Of a stretch of 64,000 nt of DNA, positions 16,300-25,979 are shown piece after piece; within the stretch, counting starts at the first letter, position 1; every line of letters begins with the position of its first letter. Position numbers and translations under genes: made by a program. Under the pieces are notes generated by a model. That model was not told the origin of the DNA and searched no databases. It saw only the letters and a program-made list of their open reading frames with translations. The stretch lies in the NCBI GenBank assembly GCA_945939115.1, contig CAMEVC010000008.1, forward strand, positions 20,051-84,050, written 5' to 3'. Source of the DNA: an uncultured Eubacterium sp. GTDB lineage: Bacteria > Bacillota > Clostridia > Lachnospirales > Lachnospiraceae.

Positions 16300-18033
16300 A
16301 TGAAAGATAAGATAAAGTATATATTTCTTATGAATTCTGCGCTGATAATAGTATTGTCGGCGGTCTGCGTATATATTTCGTCATTGATAAAGAGTCAATA
16401 TAAAGGAAGCATTTCTGAGATAAATATTTATAAAAATGTATATGTTACTAATATAAGTGCCGACAGGCTGACAGCTAATATGTATGGCAACATAAGAAGC
16501 TTTAAGGCTGGAAAGTTAAATGAGGATGTTACAGGATGCCTATGTGATATTGTGATTAATGATGGCAGAGTTGTTGAAGTAAACACCAAGACAGATGTTG
16601 TCAGCGGAAAGGTATTATCTGTTTCTGATGATACAGTGGATATTGAAGGGTATGGAACAGTTAAGCTTGATGAAGATTTTATAATGTATGAAAAGGACAG
16701 CTCTATAATTAAGAATGCCAGCAGTATTATAGTTGGATATGCTCTTCAGGATTTCATTGTCGCAGATGGAGAAGTGTGCGGTGCAATAAAGAATAAACCT
16801 CTTCTGGCTGATAATATCCGAGTTATAATAAAAACTAACGGATTTAAAGATATATTTTTTACAGAGACAACATTTAGTGCTGATTCTGTAATTCAGGTTG
16901 AATACGGGGAAGAATCATTGCAGATACTTCCGGGAGAGAGCTTTACGGTTAATACTGACTCAGAACTGTTTCAGAGTGGAAGAGTAAAGCTTGTTTCAAA
17001 AGGAAGCGAGATAAGGTTTAATTCGATAACACGCGGTGTTGGTACGCCAGCCTATGGCGGGAGCATAGAACTTGTCAAATGCGATGAGGGTATTGTTGTT
17101 ATTAACGAGGTCAATATAGAGGATTATCTCAAGAAAGTAGTTCCTAGTGAGATGCCATCAGGCTTTAATATAGAAGCACTAAAATGTCAGGCTGTATGCG
17201 CACGAAGCTATGCATATACAGAATTATCTAATAATTATTACAGTGCCTATGGCGCGCATATAGATGATTCTATACAATTTCAGGTATATAACAATTCTGC
17301 AAGGAGTGATTCCACAGACAGGGCGGTGGAGGAGACATCAGGTCAGGTATTGTCCTATAACGGTGAGACAATAAAGACCTATTATTATTCAACCTCCTGC
17401 GGAAGTACAACAGATGTGACACTATGGGGTAATACTAATGAGAAATATCCCTATTTTGTGGCAGAGTGTGTAGGTGGTATTGACAAAGGTCTGGCACTTA
17501 CAGTAGAGTCAGAATTCACCCAATTTATCAAATCATATAATGAAGCTGATTATGATTACGGATGTTCTCTTTATCGTTGGAAAATGGAAGAGACAGTGGA
17601 TGAAATAAGTGACAGCTTTAGAAGACAGACAGGTAAGAATATAGGTAAAATAAGTGATATTGATGTTGTTGAGAGAGTTAATGGCGGAGCAGCGGTAAGG
17701 GTTAAAGTTACAGGGGATAAAGGAGAGGTTATTCTTGAAAGCGAATCTGCAATAAGAGGAGCTTTTGGCAATTCAAATGTGGAGATGGAAACAATGACAG
17801 GAACAGCAAAATACGCTAATCTTCCAAGTACATTCTGCATATTTGAGAAAGTTATGGATGGAAAGAAGCTGACCGGATTTCGGATAACCGGAGGAGGATA
17901 TGGACATGGGATTGGAATGAGCCAGAATGCTGCCAACAAAATGGCAGAATCTATGACATATGCACAGATTCTGGAATTCTTCTACAGGGGAACCACACTT
18001 ACTCTGATTTCTTCACAAGATAATGACGTATAA
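16300..18033 (+). CDS. SpoIID/LytB-domain protein, membrane anchored
   Basis: 577 residues. An N-terminal signal anchor (about 10-30) is followed by a beta-rich region of unknown role (35-260). The SpoIID domain (about 265-570) has INEVNIEDYLKKVVPSEMPSGFNIEALKCQAVCARSYAY, TSGQVLSYNGETIKTYYYSTSCG and the C-terminal GGGYGHGIGMSQNAANKMAE. SpoIID proteins are lytic transglycosylases acting on peptidoglycan stripped of stem peptides during spore engulfment; related LytB-like members act in growing cells. No other sporulation genes are nearby, so a spore role is not established. CGAGGAG precedes the ATG. Its 3' end overlaps the convergent YihY-like gene by 35 bp. Confidence 0.92.
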   Translation: MKDKIKYIFLMNSALIIVLSAVCVYISSLIKSQYKGSISEINIYKNVYVTNISADRLTANMYGNIRSFKAGKLNEDVTGCLCDIVINDGRVVEVNTKTDVVSGKVLSVSDDTVDIEGYGTVKLDEDFIMYEKDSSIIKNASSIIVGYALQDFIVADGEVCGAIKNKPLLADNIRVIIKTNGFKDIFFTETTFSADSVIQVEYGEESLQILPGESFTVNTDSELFQSGRVKLVSKGSEIRFNSITRGVGTPAYGGSIELVKCDEGIVVINEVNIEDYLKKVVPSEMPSGFNIEALKCQAVCARSYAYTELSNNYYSAYGAHIDDSIQFQVYNNSARSDSTDRAVEETSGQVLSYNGETIKTYYYSTSCGSTTDVTLWGNTNEKYPYFVAECVGGIDKGLALTVESEFTQFIKSYNEADYDYGCSLYRWKMEETVDEISDSFRRQTGKNIGKISDIDVVERVNGGAAVRVKVTGDKGEVILESESAIRGAFGNSNVEMETMTGTAKYANLPSTFCIFEKVMDGKKLTGFRITGGGYGHGIGMSQNAANKMAESMTYAQILEFFYRGTTLTLISSQDNDV

Positions 18034-18853
18034 GCTTCTCATCATTAATAAAATAGTTAATCTCTGCACCAATAAATATTATTATTATGCAGGCATACAT
18101 CCATATTAGAGCAATAATAATTGTGGTAATGCTTCCATACATGTATGAGAAATTCGGTGAGTGGTCAACATACAGGGAATACAGAGCCGTGAACAGATAC
18201 CAGCCTATAGCTGAGAAAAATGCACCTGGGATTTCCTTGTAGAATTTCTCCCTTCTTCGGGATGCAAGAGAAAATGCCACTGTAAAAAACAGAGTAAATA
18301 TACTTGGAAACAGGAAGTGTTTACTGTTAAAAATACCTCTGAATACAGCCAGAACATTAGAAAGCTGTGGTATATTTCTCTGGGTAAAGTTCATGATATT
18401 GTTGCCGAAAACCATGAGAATCAGGCTGGCGATAATAAGTGCCATAAATACAAGCGCATAAATACTTGCCCGCAGTCTCTCAAAAAACCAGTTCTTGCGG
18501 CTGTCTCTACCATATATCTGCATAAGACCGCGTACAATAGACATAAACCCCTTTCCTGCTGCCCATACGATACCGATGGCAGTGATAAGGGTGAGAGTTG
18601 TTGTGGAATTATCATATATATCTGAGAGCAGTCCCTGAACTATTGACTGTAATTGTGTCGGAAGAATTCCATTAATTATCAGTAAAAGATTATCCTGTGT
18701 GATTGGCAGATATTTAACAAGGCTCAGAAGTGCGATAAAGAATGGAAAAAAACTCAGCATAATATAATAACATGCTGAAGATGCATAATCGCCAATCCGG
18801 TCTTGTGATATTTTCGTTACTATTCTCTTTATAAATAAAATAAAATTATTCAT
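17999..18853 (-). CDS. YihY/BrkB-family inner membrane protein
   Basis: 284 residues with about six membrane helices. The family hallmarks are present: DRIGDYASSACYYIMLSFFPFFIALLSL at the N-terminus, ILPTQL, GIVWAAGKGFMSIVRGLMQIYG in the middle, and PGAFFSAIGWYLFTALYSLYVDHSPNFSYMYGSITTIIIALIWMYACIIIIFIGAEINY at the C-terminal helices. The family was once annotated as RNase BN, which is wrong; its molecular function is not settled. I use the ATG four codons inside a TTG-initiated frame. It is convergent and overlapping with the SpoIID-like gene, and divergent from scpA. Confidence 0.92.
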   Translation of the reverse strand: MNNFILFIKRIVTKISQDRIGDYASSACYYIMLSFFPFFIALLSLVKYLPITQDNLLLIINGILPTQLQSIVQGLLSDIYDNSTTTLTLITAIGIVWAAGKGFMSIVRGLMQIYGRDSRKNWFFERLRASIYALVFMALIIASLILMVFGNNIMNFTQRNIPQLSNVLAVFRGIFNSKHFLFPSIFTLFFTVAFSLASRRREKFYKEIPGAFFSAIGWYLFTALYSLYVDHSPNFSYMYGSITTIIIALIWMYACIIIIFIGAEINYFINDEKLIRHYLVKKSE

Positions 18854-18921
18854 GTCAGATTCCAAAACCTTTAATGTATTTGCAAGATATTATATGTTAT
18901 TTTTTTGAATTTAGCAATTAC

Positions 18922-18950
18922 TTGCAATAGTTTGCTATTTTATGTAAAAT
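18922..18950 (+). promoter_or_regulatory. Candidate promoter for the scpA operon
   Basis: TTGCAA and TAAAAT spaced 17 bp, about 50 bp before scpA. Confidence 0.45.
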
Positions 18951-18998
18951 GTGATTCGTGTAATTGCGCACAAATATTAAACCGGGAATAGTGATAAG

Positions 18999-19775
18999 AT
19001 GGGAATAAGTGTTAAGCTTCAGGTGTTTGAAGGCCCGCTGGATCTTTTATTACATTTGATTGATAAGAACAAAGTTAATATATACGATATTCCGATTGCC
19101 ATGATAACAGAGCAGTATATGGAATATGTGGAGCAGCTAAAGAAGGAAGACCTTAATGTTGTGAGTGAATTCCTTGTGATGGCCGCTACTCTTCTGGATA
19201 TTAAGTCCAGAATGCTTCTTCCTAAGGAAGTGGATGAGGAGGGCAATGAGGAAGACCCAAGAGCAGAACTCGTTGAAAAACTGTTGGAGTACAAGCTTTT
19301 TAAAGCTATGGCACAGGAGTTGAAAGATAAGCATAGTGATGCAGAGAGGTCTTATTATAAGAAACCGGATATTCCGGAGGAAGTGGCAGCATATACTCCG
19401 CCAGTCAATCTGTCTGAGGTTATCGGTGATGCAACGCTTTCCAGGTTGAACCACATTTTTTCAGACGTGATGAGGCGCAAGGAGGATAAGATAGATCCGG
19501 TCAGAAGCAAGTTCGGCAAGATAGAGAAGGAAGAGGTTACCATGAGCGAAAAGCTTGTGGATATAAAAGCCTTTATGCTGGAACATGAGGAATTCAATTT
19601 CAGGGATCTGCTTATGGATAATCCGTCCAAGGTGGCTGTAATTGTAACATTTCTTGTGGTGTTGGAATTAATTAAGACCGGGTTCGTTGAGGTGTGTCAG
19701 GATAGTCCTGACAAGGATATATTTATCAGGGTTGTAAGGAATCCGGAACTTATTGAAGATATAACTGAGGAGTAG
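18999..19775 (+). CDS. scpA: Segregation and condensation protein A
   Basis: Kleisin subunit of the SMC-ScpAB condensin complex, bridging SMC heads to organise and segregate the chromosome. The 258 residues show the N-terminal FEGPLDLLLHLIDKNKVNIYDIPI motif that contacts the SMC neck, LVMAATLLDIKSRMLLP, and a C-terminal winged helix ending in FLVVLELIKTGFVEVCQ that contacts the other SMC head. scpB follows after a 4-base gap, its ribosome site lying within the end of scpA, so translation is coupled. The smc gene is not in the window. Confidence 0.97.
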   Translation: MGISVKLQVFEGPLDLLLHLIDKNKVNIYDIPIAMITEQYMEYVEQLKKEDLNVVSEFLVMAATLLDIKSRMLLPKEVDEEGNEEDPRAELVEKLLEYKLFKAMAQELKDKHSDAERSYYKKPDIPEEVAAYTPPVNLSEVIGDATLSRLNHIFSDVMRRKEDKIDPVRSKFGKIEKEEVTMSEKLVDIKAFMLEHEEFNFRDLLMDNPSKVAVIVTFLVVLELIKTGFVEVCQDSPDKDIFIRVVRNPELIEDITEE

Positions 19776-19779
19776 AATA

Positions 19780-20388
19780 ATGAGCATAGAACAGATGGAA
19801 GGCGTAATTGAGGCAGTTCTTTTTACCATGGGCGATTCCGTGGAAGTGGGGAAACTGGCAGATGCCATAGAACAGGATGTAGAAACTACTACTAAAATAG
19901 TTCATAATCTTATGGACAAATATGAATCAGACAATAGAGGAATCAGGATAATTGAGCTGGAAAACAGTTTTCAATTATGCACCAAGCAGGAATATTATGA
20001 TGCGCTTATCAAGGTGTGCAGCCAGCCAAGAAAGTACACTCTTACAGATGCCGCATTAGAGACATTGTCAATAATTGCATATAAGCAGCCTATTACTAAA
20101 ATTGAGATAGAGAATATAAGGGGTGTTAACTCAGACAGAGCGGTGAGCAAATTGGTTGAGTTAGGTCTTGTCAAGGAAGTGGGAAGACTGGATGCTCCGG
20201 GAAGACCTATGCTTTTCGGTACGACAGAGGATTTCTTAAGGTCTTTCGGCGTGCAGTCCATAGATGAACTTCCTGCCATCACAGAAGATATGGTGGAACA
20301 GTACAAGGAGGAAGCCGAGCTGGAGCTTGCTAATGAGAGCTTTAGCGAGGATATGGATTCAGACGGACAGATAACTTTAGGTATATAA
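19780..20388 (+). CDS. scpB: Segregation and condensation protein B
   Basis: Dimeric winged-helix partner that binds the ScpA linker in the SMC condensin. The 202 residues contain the paired winged helices with EGVIEAVLFTMGDSVEVGKLADAI, the signature LETLSIIAYKQPITKIEIENIRGVNSDRAVSKL and GRPMLFGTTEDFLRSFG. The acidic C-terminal tail is variable in the family. GAGGAG overlaps the scpA stop. The next gene, an M18 peptidase, is 44 bp away and likely in the same transcript. Confidence 0.97.
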   Translation: MSIEQMEGVIEAVLFTMGDSVEVGKLADAIEQDVETTTKIVHNLMDKYESDNRGIRIIELENSFQLCTKQEYYDALIKVCSQPRKYTLTDAALETLSIIAYKQPITKIEIENIRGVNSDRAVSKLVELGLVKEVGRLDAPGRPMLFGTTEDFLRSFGVQSIDELPAITEDMVEQYKEEAELELANESFSEDMDSDGQITLGI

Positions 20389-20432
20389 TTGTTTGAGTTT
20401 TAGATTAGATAAAGAAAGGACAGGCGGTTTCA

Positions 20433-21848
20433 ATGGAAAAGGTTAATGCATGGAAGAAGTATTCTTCAGAAGAAAGAAAGCAGGTGTTTGATTTTGCTGA
20501 TGATTACAGACATTTTATATCTGAGTGTAAGACAGAGAGAGAATGTGTGAAGAGAGCTGTAGAGCTGGCAGAAAAGGCAGGTTACAGAAATCTTGAGGAT
20601 GTGATTAAGAACAATGAAATGCTTAAGACAGGAGATAAAGTATATGCTGTCAATATGAAAAAGGCAGTTGTGCTTTTTAATATTGGAACAGAGCCTGTAA
20701 GTTCAGGAATGAACATCCTTGGCGCACATATTGATTCGCCGAGACTTGACATAAAGCAGAATCCTCTGTATGAGGATACAGAGCTTGTGCTTCTCGATAC
20801 ACATTATTACGGCGGAATTAAGAAATACCAGTGGGTTGCGCTTCCTCTTGCTCTTCACGGGGTTGTAGCATTAAAGAGTGGAGAGTGTGTTGATGTTGTT
20901 ATCGGTGAGGATATGGATGATACAGTTGTAGGTGTGTCAGACCTTCTCATACATCTCGCTTCCAAGCAGATGGAAAAGAAGGGCAGTGCTGTGGTTGAAG
21001 GAGAAGACCTGGACATTCTTATCGGAAGCATGCCGGCATATGAAGAATCAACAGAAGAATCTTCAGATAACCCATCTGATAAAGAAGAGAAAGAGGCTGT
21101 TAAAAAGAATATTCTTGCAATCCTTAAGGAGAAATACGGTATAGAGGAAGAAGATTTTCTGTCTGCAGAACTTGAGGCTGTACCAGCCGGTCCGGCAAGG
21201 GATTACGGTCTTGACAGAAGTATGATAATGGGTTACGGACATGATGACAGGGTGTGTGCATATCCGTCTCTCGTGGCACTTCTTAACACACCGGAGGTTT
21301 CAAGAACGGCTGTATGTATTCTTGTGGATAAGGAAGAAATCGGAAGTGTCGGTGCCACAGGAATGCAGTCACGTTTCTTTGAAAATATGGTAGCCGAGGT
21401 TATGGACAGATGTGGAGATTATTCAGAGCTTAAGTTAAGAAGAGCTCTTGCATGTTCTTATATGCTGTCTTCTGATGTAAGTGCGGCATACGACCCAAAC
21501 TATGCGTCAGTATTTGAAAAGAAAAATGCTGCTTATTTTGGTAAGGGAATGGTGTTTAACAAATATACCGGCTCCCGCGGTAAGAGCGGTTCTAATGATG
21601 CTTCAGCAGAATTTATCGGAAAGCTCCGCGCTACAATGGATGATGCAGATGTAAGCTTCCAAATGGCAGAACTTGGAAAGGTTGATGCAGGTGGTGGTGG
21701 AACTATCGCATACATTCTGGCTAATCTTGATATGAATGTAATTGACAGTGGTATAGCAGTTCAGAATATGCACGCTCCGTATGAAGTTATAAGTAAGGCA
21801 GACCTTTATGAGACACTTAAAGGATATGAAGCATTTTTACGAATGTAA
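20433..21848 (+). CDS. M18-family aminopeptidase
   Basis: Cytoplasmic dizinc aminopeptidase of the aspartyl-aminopeptidase type, 471 residues. Metal and catalytic motifs are visible: GAHIDSPRLDIKQNPLYED (first His/Asp), the YYGGIKKYQW segment, HDDRVCAYPSL, VDKEEIGSVGATGMQS (Glu pair) and the C-terminal IAVQNMHAPYEVISKADLYET with the last His ligand. A Glu/Ser-rich insertion (about 200-225) lies on the surface in this bacterial subgroup. It sits in the scpAB-prmA-rsmE run, probably as a housekeeping peptidase; exact residue preference is not predictable. Confidence 0.93.
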   Translation: MEKVNAWKKYSSEERKQVFDFADDYRHFISECKTERECVKRAVELAEKAGYRNLEDVIKNNEMLKTGDKVYAVNMKKAVVLFNIGTEPVSSGMNILGAHIDSPRLDIKQNPLYEDTELVLLDTHYYGGIKKYQWVALPLALHGVVALKSGECVDVVIGEDMDDTVVGVSDLLIHLASKQMEKKGSAVVEGEDLDILIGSMPAYEESTEESSDNPSDKEEKEAVKKNILAILKEKYGIEEEDFLSAELEAVPAGPARDYGLDRSMIMGYGHDDRVCAYPSLVALLNTPEVSRTAVCILVDKEEIGSVGATGMQSRFFENMVAEVMDRCGDYSELKLRRALACSYMLSSDVSAAYDPNYASVFEKKNAAYFGKGMVFNKYTGSRGKSGSNDASAEFIGKLRATMDDADVSFQMAELGKVDAGGGGTIAYILANLDMNVIDSGIAVQNMHAPYEVISKADLYETLKGYEAFLRM

Positions 21849-21864
21849 TGGAAAGGGATAAGAT

Positions 21865-22821
21865 ATGAAGTGGAATAAATATTCGATTCAGACAACTACA
21901 GAGGCGGTTGACCTTATAAGCAGCGCCCTTAATGATTTGGGAATCGAAGGTATTGAGATAGAAGATAATGTGCAGCTCACTAAGGAAGAAGCAAAATCCA
22001 TGTTTGTAGATTTCATTCCTGACCTTCCGCCTGATGACGGAAGAGCCAGAGTGAACTTTTACATTGACAGTGAGGATGATGATAAGTCCATGGTAAGCAG
22101 AGTTAAAGCAGAACTTGAGGAGTTGAGAACCTTTGTGGATATCGGGGAGGGTACGATTACTGAGTCTGAGACAGAGGATAAGGACTGGATTAACAACTGG
22201 AAACAATACTGGCATACATTTACTATTGGAGACCTGTATATTAAGCCGACCTGGGAGCCTGTTACAGAGGAAATGCAGGGACATCCTGTTCTTAGTATCG
22301 ACCCGGGAACAGCTTTCGGAACAGGTTCACATGAGACCACAAGAATGGTAATAAGACAGCTCCAGAAGTATGTAAAGCCACAGGATGAAGTGCTTGACGT
22401 AGGATGTGGAAGTGGAATACTATCTGTTGTTGCGTTAAAATATGGCGCTGGACATGCCTTCGGCACAGACCTTGACCCTAATGCCATAATTGCATCAGAG
22501 GAGAATGCACAGCAGAACGGTATTGACAAGAAACAGCTTGAGGTCATAGAGGGTAATATCATAGATGATAAATATGTTAAGGATGCCTGCGGTTACGAGT
22601 GTTATGACATAGTGTGTGCCAACATTTTAGCAGATGTGCTTGAGCCGCTTTCAACATGTATTCATGAACATATGAAGCATGGTGCTTACTTCATTACTTC
22701 AGGTATAATTGATACAAAGGAGAATGAGGTAGCTGAGGCGTTCAGAAAGAATAAGGAACTGGAGATTGTTGAGATAAACCATGATGGCGAGTGGGTTAAT
22801 ATTACAGCCAGAAGGAAATAG
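21865..22821 (+). CDS. prmA: Ribosomal protein L11 methyltransferase
   Basis: SAM-dependent enzyme that methylates lysines and the N-terminus of ribosomal protein L11. The 318 residues comprise an N-terminal L11-recognition domain (about 1-130), the family motif SIDPGTAFGTGSHETTRMV and the class I methyltransferase core with DVGCGSGILSVVALKYGA (SAM binding), plus CANILADVLEPL as the catalytic NIL-type motif. An acidic segment near residues 55-80 is longer than in E. coli PrmA. It sits 2 bases before rsmE, a pairing seen widely in Firmicutes. Confidence 0.96.
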   Translation: MKWNKYSIQTTTEAVDLISSALNDLGIEGIEIEDNVQLTKEEAKSMFVDFIPDLPPDDGRARVNFYIDSEDDDKSMVSRVKAELEELRTFVDIGEGTITESETEDKDWINNWKQYWHTFTIGDLYIKPTWEPVTEEMQGHPVLSIDPGTAFGTGSHETTRMVIRQLQKYVKPQDEVLDVGCGSGILSVVALKYGAGHAFGTDLDPNAIIASEENAQQNGIDKKQLEVIEGNIIDDKYVKDACGYECYDIVCANILADVLEPLSTCIHEHMKHGAYFITSGIIDTKENEVAEAFRKNKELEIVEINHDGEWVNITARRK

Positions 22822-22823
22822 TT

Positions 22824-23564
22824 ATGTATCATTTTTTTGCAGAGCATGAGAATATTCACGATACTCATATTGATATCGTTGGAAGTGATGTCAATCATAT
22901 CAGGAATGTTTTGAGATTCAGGCAGGGAGACAAGCTGCTTATAAGCAGCGGAGATAACGTTGATTATGAATGTTGTATTGCCACTATGTCTGATGAATAT
23001 ATAAGAGCAGATATAATCAGAGAAGACAGTAAGGGAAGAGAACTTCCATCCAGAATAATCCTGTTTCAGGGATTGCCAAAGGCTGATAAAATGGAGCTTA
23101 TAATACAGAAGGCTGTTGAGCTTGGAGCTTACAGCATAGTTCCGGTTGCAATGAAAAGAAGTGTTGTCAAGCTGGACGATAAAAAGGCCAAAGCCAAGGT
23201 TCTGCGTTGGAATTCAATTTCCCTCAGTGCAGCAAAGCAGAGCAAAAGAAGTATTATTCCGGAAGTTACAGAGGTGAAGACTTTCAAGGAAGCATTAAAG
23301 ATGTCGTCTGAGCTTGATAAAATCCTCCTGCCTTATGAATGTGCGGATGGAATGGATAAGACAAGACGTGTGATTGAAGAAATCGGACATGGAGAGTCGG
23401 TGGGGATATTTATCGGACCGGAGGGAGGCTTTGACAGAGCAGAACTTGATGAGGCAGTTGATGCCGGTGCCGAGGTAATCACGCTTGGAAACAGAATATT
23501 GAGAACTGAGACAGCAGGAATGATGCTCTTGTCAGTACTTATGTTCAACATGGAAGGGAAGTAA
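22824..23564 (+). CDS. rsmE: 16S rRNA m3U1498 methyltransferase
   Basis: Methylates N3 of U1498 in 16S rRNA. The 246 residues have an N-terminal PUA-like domain (HIRNVLRFRQGDKLLISSGD) and a C-terminal SPOUT trefoil-knot domain with QGLPKADKMELIIQKAVELGA, FIGPEGGFDRAELDEA and TLGNRILRTETAGM, the SAM-binding knot. It follows prmA with almost no gap and is followed after 2 bases by the cysteine desulfurase gene, so the genes are translationally coupled. Confidence 0.97.
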   Translation: MYHFFAEHENIHDTHIDIVGSDVNHIRNVLRFRQGDKLLISSGDNVDYECCIATMSDEYIRADIIREDSKGRELPSRIILFQGLPKADKMELIIQKAVELGAYSIVPVAMKRSVVKLDDKKAKAKVLRWNSISLSAAKQSKRSIIPEVTEVKTFKEALKMSSELDKILLPYECADGMDKTRRVIEEIGHGESVGIFIGPEGGFDRAELDEAVDAGAEVITLGNRILRTETAGMMLLSVLMFNMEGK

Positions 23565-23566
23565 AG

Positions 23567-24724
23567 ATGGAAGCGTATCTGGATAATTCTGCCACAACTA
23601 AATGTGCGGCAGAGGTAATAGAAACAGCAGTAAAGGTTATGTCAGAGGATTATGGTAATCCGTCATCTAAGCATATGAAGGGTGTTGAGGCAGAAAAGTA
23701 TATCCGTGATGCCAAGGAGGCCATTGCCAAGACATTAAAGTGTCAGGAAAAGGAAATTTTATTCACATCAGGTGGAACAGAATCCAACAATATGGCTATT
23801 ATTGGTACAGCCATGGCGAACAGGCGTAAAGGTATGCACTGTATTGTATCATCTGTTGAACATTCTTCAGTCAAGGAACCTTTTAATTATCTTGAGAAGG
23901 AGGGCTTCCGAATAACATATCTTCCGGTGGATTCTAAAGGAATTGTAGATATTGATGCCCTGAAAAATGCACTGGATGACGAGACAATTCTTGTCAGTAT
24001 TATGTATGTTAATAATGAGATAGGTGCTGTTGAACCGATTGAAGAAATCGGACATATTGTTAAAACGTATAATCCTGATATTGTATATCATGTGGATGCA
24101 ATACAGGCTTATGGTAAATACAGGATATATCCTAAGAAGCTGGGAATTGATCTGCTCTCTGTAAGCGGACACAAGATTCATGGACCTAAGGGAAGCGGTT
24201 TCCTGTATATTGCTGATAAGACAAGAATTAAGCCTATTATATATGGTGGCGGACAGCAGAAGGGAATGCGCTCAGGAACAGAAAATGTTCCAGCTATTGC
24301 GGGACTTGGAACTGCCGTTAAGCTTATATATGATAAGGATTTTGATGATAAGATTGCACATTTGTATGAGTTGAAGGACTGGCTTATTGATGAGCTTAAT
24401 AAGCTGCCAGACGTTGTGGTTAACAGCAGTAAGGGAACAGGGAGCGCTCCGCAGATAGTCAGTGCAAGTTTCCGGGGAGTCAGAGCAGAGGTACTTCTTC
24501 ACTCACTCGAAGATAAGGGGATCTATGTTTCATCCGGCTCAGCCTGTTCATCTAACAAGCCGGGCTTAAGCAACACTCTTGTTGCAATCGGTCTGGATAA
24601 AGACCTGTTAGATTCAACATTGAGGTTTAGTTTCTGCTATGATACAACGAAGGAAGAATTAGAGTATACGATTCAGATACTGGGAGAACTTCTTCCGGTT
24701 CTTAGAAAATATACAAGACACTGA
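23567..24724 (+). CDS. Cysteine desulfurase (NifS/IscS-like)
   Basis: PLP enzyme that takes sulfur from cysteine and passes it as a persulfide. The 385 residues show the N-terminal YLDNSATTK, GGTESNNMAI, the PLP-lysine motif SVSGHKIHGPKGSGFLY and the active-site Cys loop VSSGSACSSNKPG. The thiI gene begins 14 bases downstream, the arrangement known from Bacillus NifZ-ThiI. Here the desulfurase feeds ThiI directly for 4-thiouridine in tRNA. A dedicated tRNA-thiolation role is therefore more likely than general Fe-S assembly, though this is inference from position. Confidence 0.95.
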   Translation: MEAYLDNSATTKCAAEVIETAVKVMSEDYGNPSSKHMKGVEAEKYIRDAKEAIAKTLKCQEKEILFTSGGTESNNMAIIGTAMANRRKGMHCIVSSVEHSSVKEPFNYLEKEGFRITYLPVDSKGIVDIDALKNALDDETILVSIMYVNNEIGAVEPIEEIGHIVKTYNPDIVYHVDAIQAYGKYRIYPKKLGIDLLSVSGHKIHGPKGSGFLYIADKTRIKPIIYGGGQQKGMRSGTENVPAIAGLGTAVKLIYDKDFDDKIAHLYELKDWLIDELNKLPDVVVNSSKGTGSAPQIVSASFRGVRAEVLLHSLEDKGIYVSSGSACSSNKPGLSNTLVAIGLDKDLLDSTLRFSFCYDTTKEELEYTIQILGELLPVLRKYTRH

Positions 24725-24738
24725 ATAAAGGAGATATT

Positions 24739-25920
24739 ATGTATAAAGCATTTTTAATAAAGTATGGGGAAATCGGTGTTAAGGGTAAGAACAGATTTAT
24801 ATTTGAGGATGCCCTTGTAAGACAGATTAAGTTTGCTCTTAAGAACGTTGAGGGTGAATTCGATGTCAAGAGAGCGGATGGAAGAGTATATGTCAATGCA
24901 CTCTCAGAATATGACTATGATGAGGTGGTGGAAAGTCTCACAAGAGTATTCGGTATTGTAGGAATATGTCCTGTTGTCCAGATTGAGGACAATGGATTTG
25001 ATGACCTTTCCAAGCAGGTGATTAATTATCTTGACAAGGCATATTCAGATAAGAATTTTACATTTAAGGTTAATGCGAGAAGAACAAGAAAGAATTATCC
25101 GATGAATTCTATGGAGATTAACATGGAACTCGGTGGAAGAATTCTTGATGCATTCCCTCAGATGAAGGTAGATGTACATAACCCGGATGTTCTTCTTCAG
25201 GTTGAGATACGAGGAGATGTTATAAACATTTATTCAATTGAGATTCCGGGACCTGGCGGAATGCCTATCGGAACAGCAGGAAAAGCCATGCTTCTGTTAT
25301 CTGGTGGCATTGACAGCCCTGTTGCCGGATACATGGTGGCTAAGAGAGGTGTACAGCTTGAGGCAACATATTTTCATGCGCCACCATATACCAGTGAGAG
25401 AGCTAAGCAGAAGGTTGTGGACCTCGCCAGAATTATCTCCAAGTATTCAGGCCCTATTGTTTTAAATGTAGTTAATTTTACTGATATCCAGATGGCTATT
25501 TATGAGAAATGCCCACATGATGAGCTTACAATCATTATGAGAAGATATATGATGAAGATAGCAGAGGAGCTTGGCAACGCAGCAGGATGTCAGGGACTTG
25601 TAACGGGTGAGAGCATTGGACAGGTGGCAAGCCAGACTATGGCAAGTCTTTACTGTACTAATGAAGTATGTACAATGCCGGTTTTCAGACCTGTTATCGG
25701 ATTCGACAAGCAGGAGATTATTGATATTTCAGAGAAAATCGGTTCCTACGAGACTTCAATTCAGCCTTTCGAGGACTGCTGTACAATATTTGTGGCAAAG
25801 CACCCGGTTACGAAGCCTAATCTCAATGTAATTAAACAGCATGAAAAGAATCTTGAGGGTGTAATAGAAGAGCTTTACAAGACAGCAATAGAGACAACAG
25901 AAAAAATTATAATTGAATAA
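24739..25920 (+). CDS. thiI: tRNA 4-thiouridine synthase ThiI (no rhodanese domain)
   Basis: Adenylates and thiolates U8 of tRNA. The 393 residues have an N-terminal ferredoxin-like region, a THUMP domain (about 60-165) and the PP-loop pyrophosphatase LLLSGGIDSPVAGYM (about residues 185-200), followed by GLVTGESIGQVASQT and EDCCTIFVAKHP near the C-terminus. The C-terminal rhodanese domain of the enterobacterial enzyme is absent, as in Bacillus and Clostridia. Sulfur must therefore come straight from the adjacent desulfurase. GGAGATATT precedes the ATG. Confidence 0.96.
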   Translation: MYKAFLIKYGEIGVKGKNRFIFEDALVRQIKFALKNVEGEFDVKRADGRVYVNALSEYDYDEVVESLTRVFGIVGICPVVQIEDNGFDDLSKQVINYLDKAYSDKNFTFKVNARRTRKNYPMNSMEINMELGGRILDAFPQMKVDVHNPDVLLQVEIRGDVINIYSIEIPGPGGMPIGTAGKAMLLLSGGIDSPVAGYMVAKRGVQLEATYFHAPPYTSERAKQKVVDLARIISKYSGPIVLNVVNFTDIQMAIYEKCPHDELTIIMRRYMMKIAEELGNAAGCQGLVTGESIGQVASQTMASLYCTNEVCTMPVFRPVIGFDKQEIIDISEKIGSYETSIQPFEDCCTIFVAKHPVTKPNLNVIKQHEKNLEGVIEELYKTAIETTEKIIIE

Positions 25921-25960
25921 AAAAGACCGCTTTATCCAACATAAGGATAAAGCGGTTTTA
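25921..25960. terminator. Bidirectional terminator between thiI and the HPr-like gene
   Basis: A 12-bp stem ACCGCTTTATCC / GGATAAAGCGGT with a 7-nt loop, flanked by A-rich sequence on the left and TTTT on the right. It serves both convergent genes. Confidence 0.85.
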
Positions 25961-25979
25961 AATAATCTGTAGTTTATGA

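Noticed and set aside
18317..18625. 102-codon plus-strand frame opposite the YihY-like gene
   Set aside because: Antisense to conserved membrane helices, no promoter or ribosome site.
22059..22562. 167-codon minus-strand frame opposite prmA
   Set aside because: Shadow of prmA; no initiation signals and no recognisable protein pattern.
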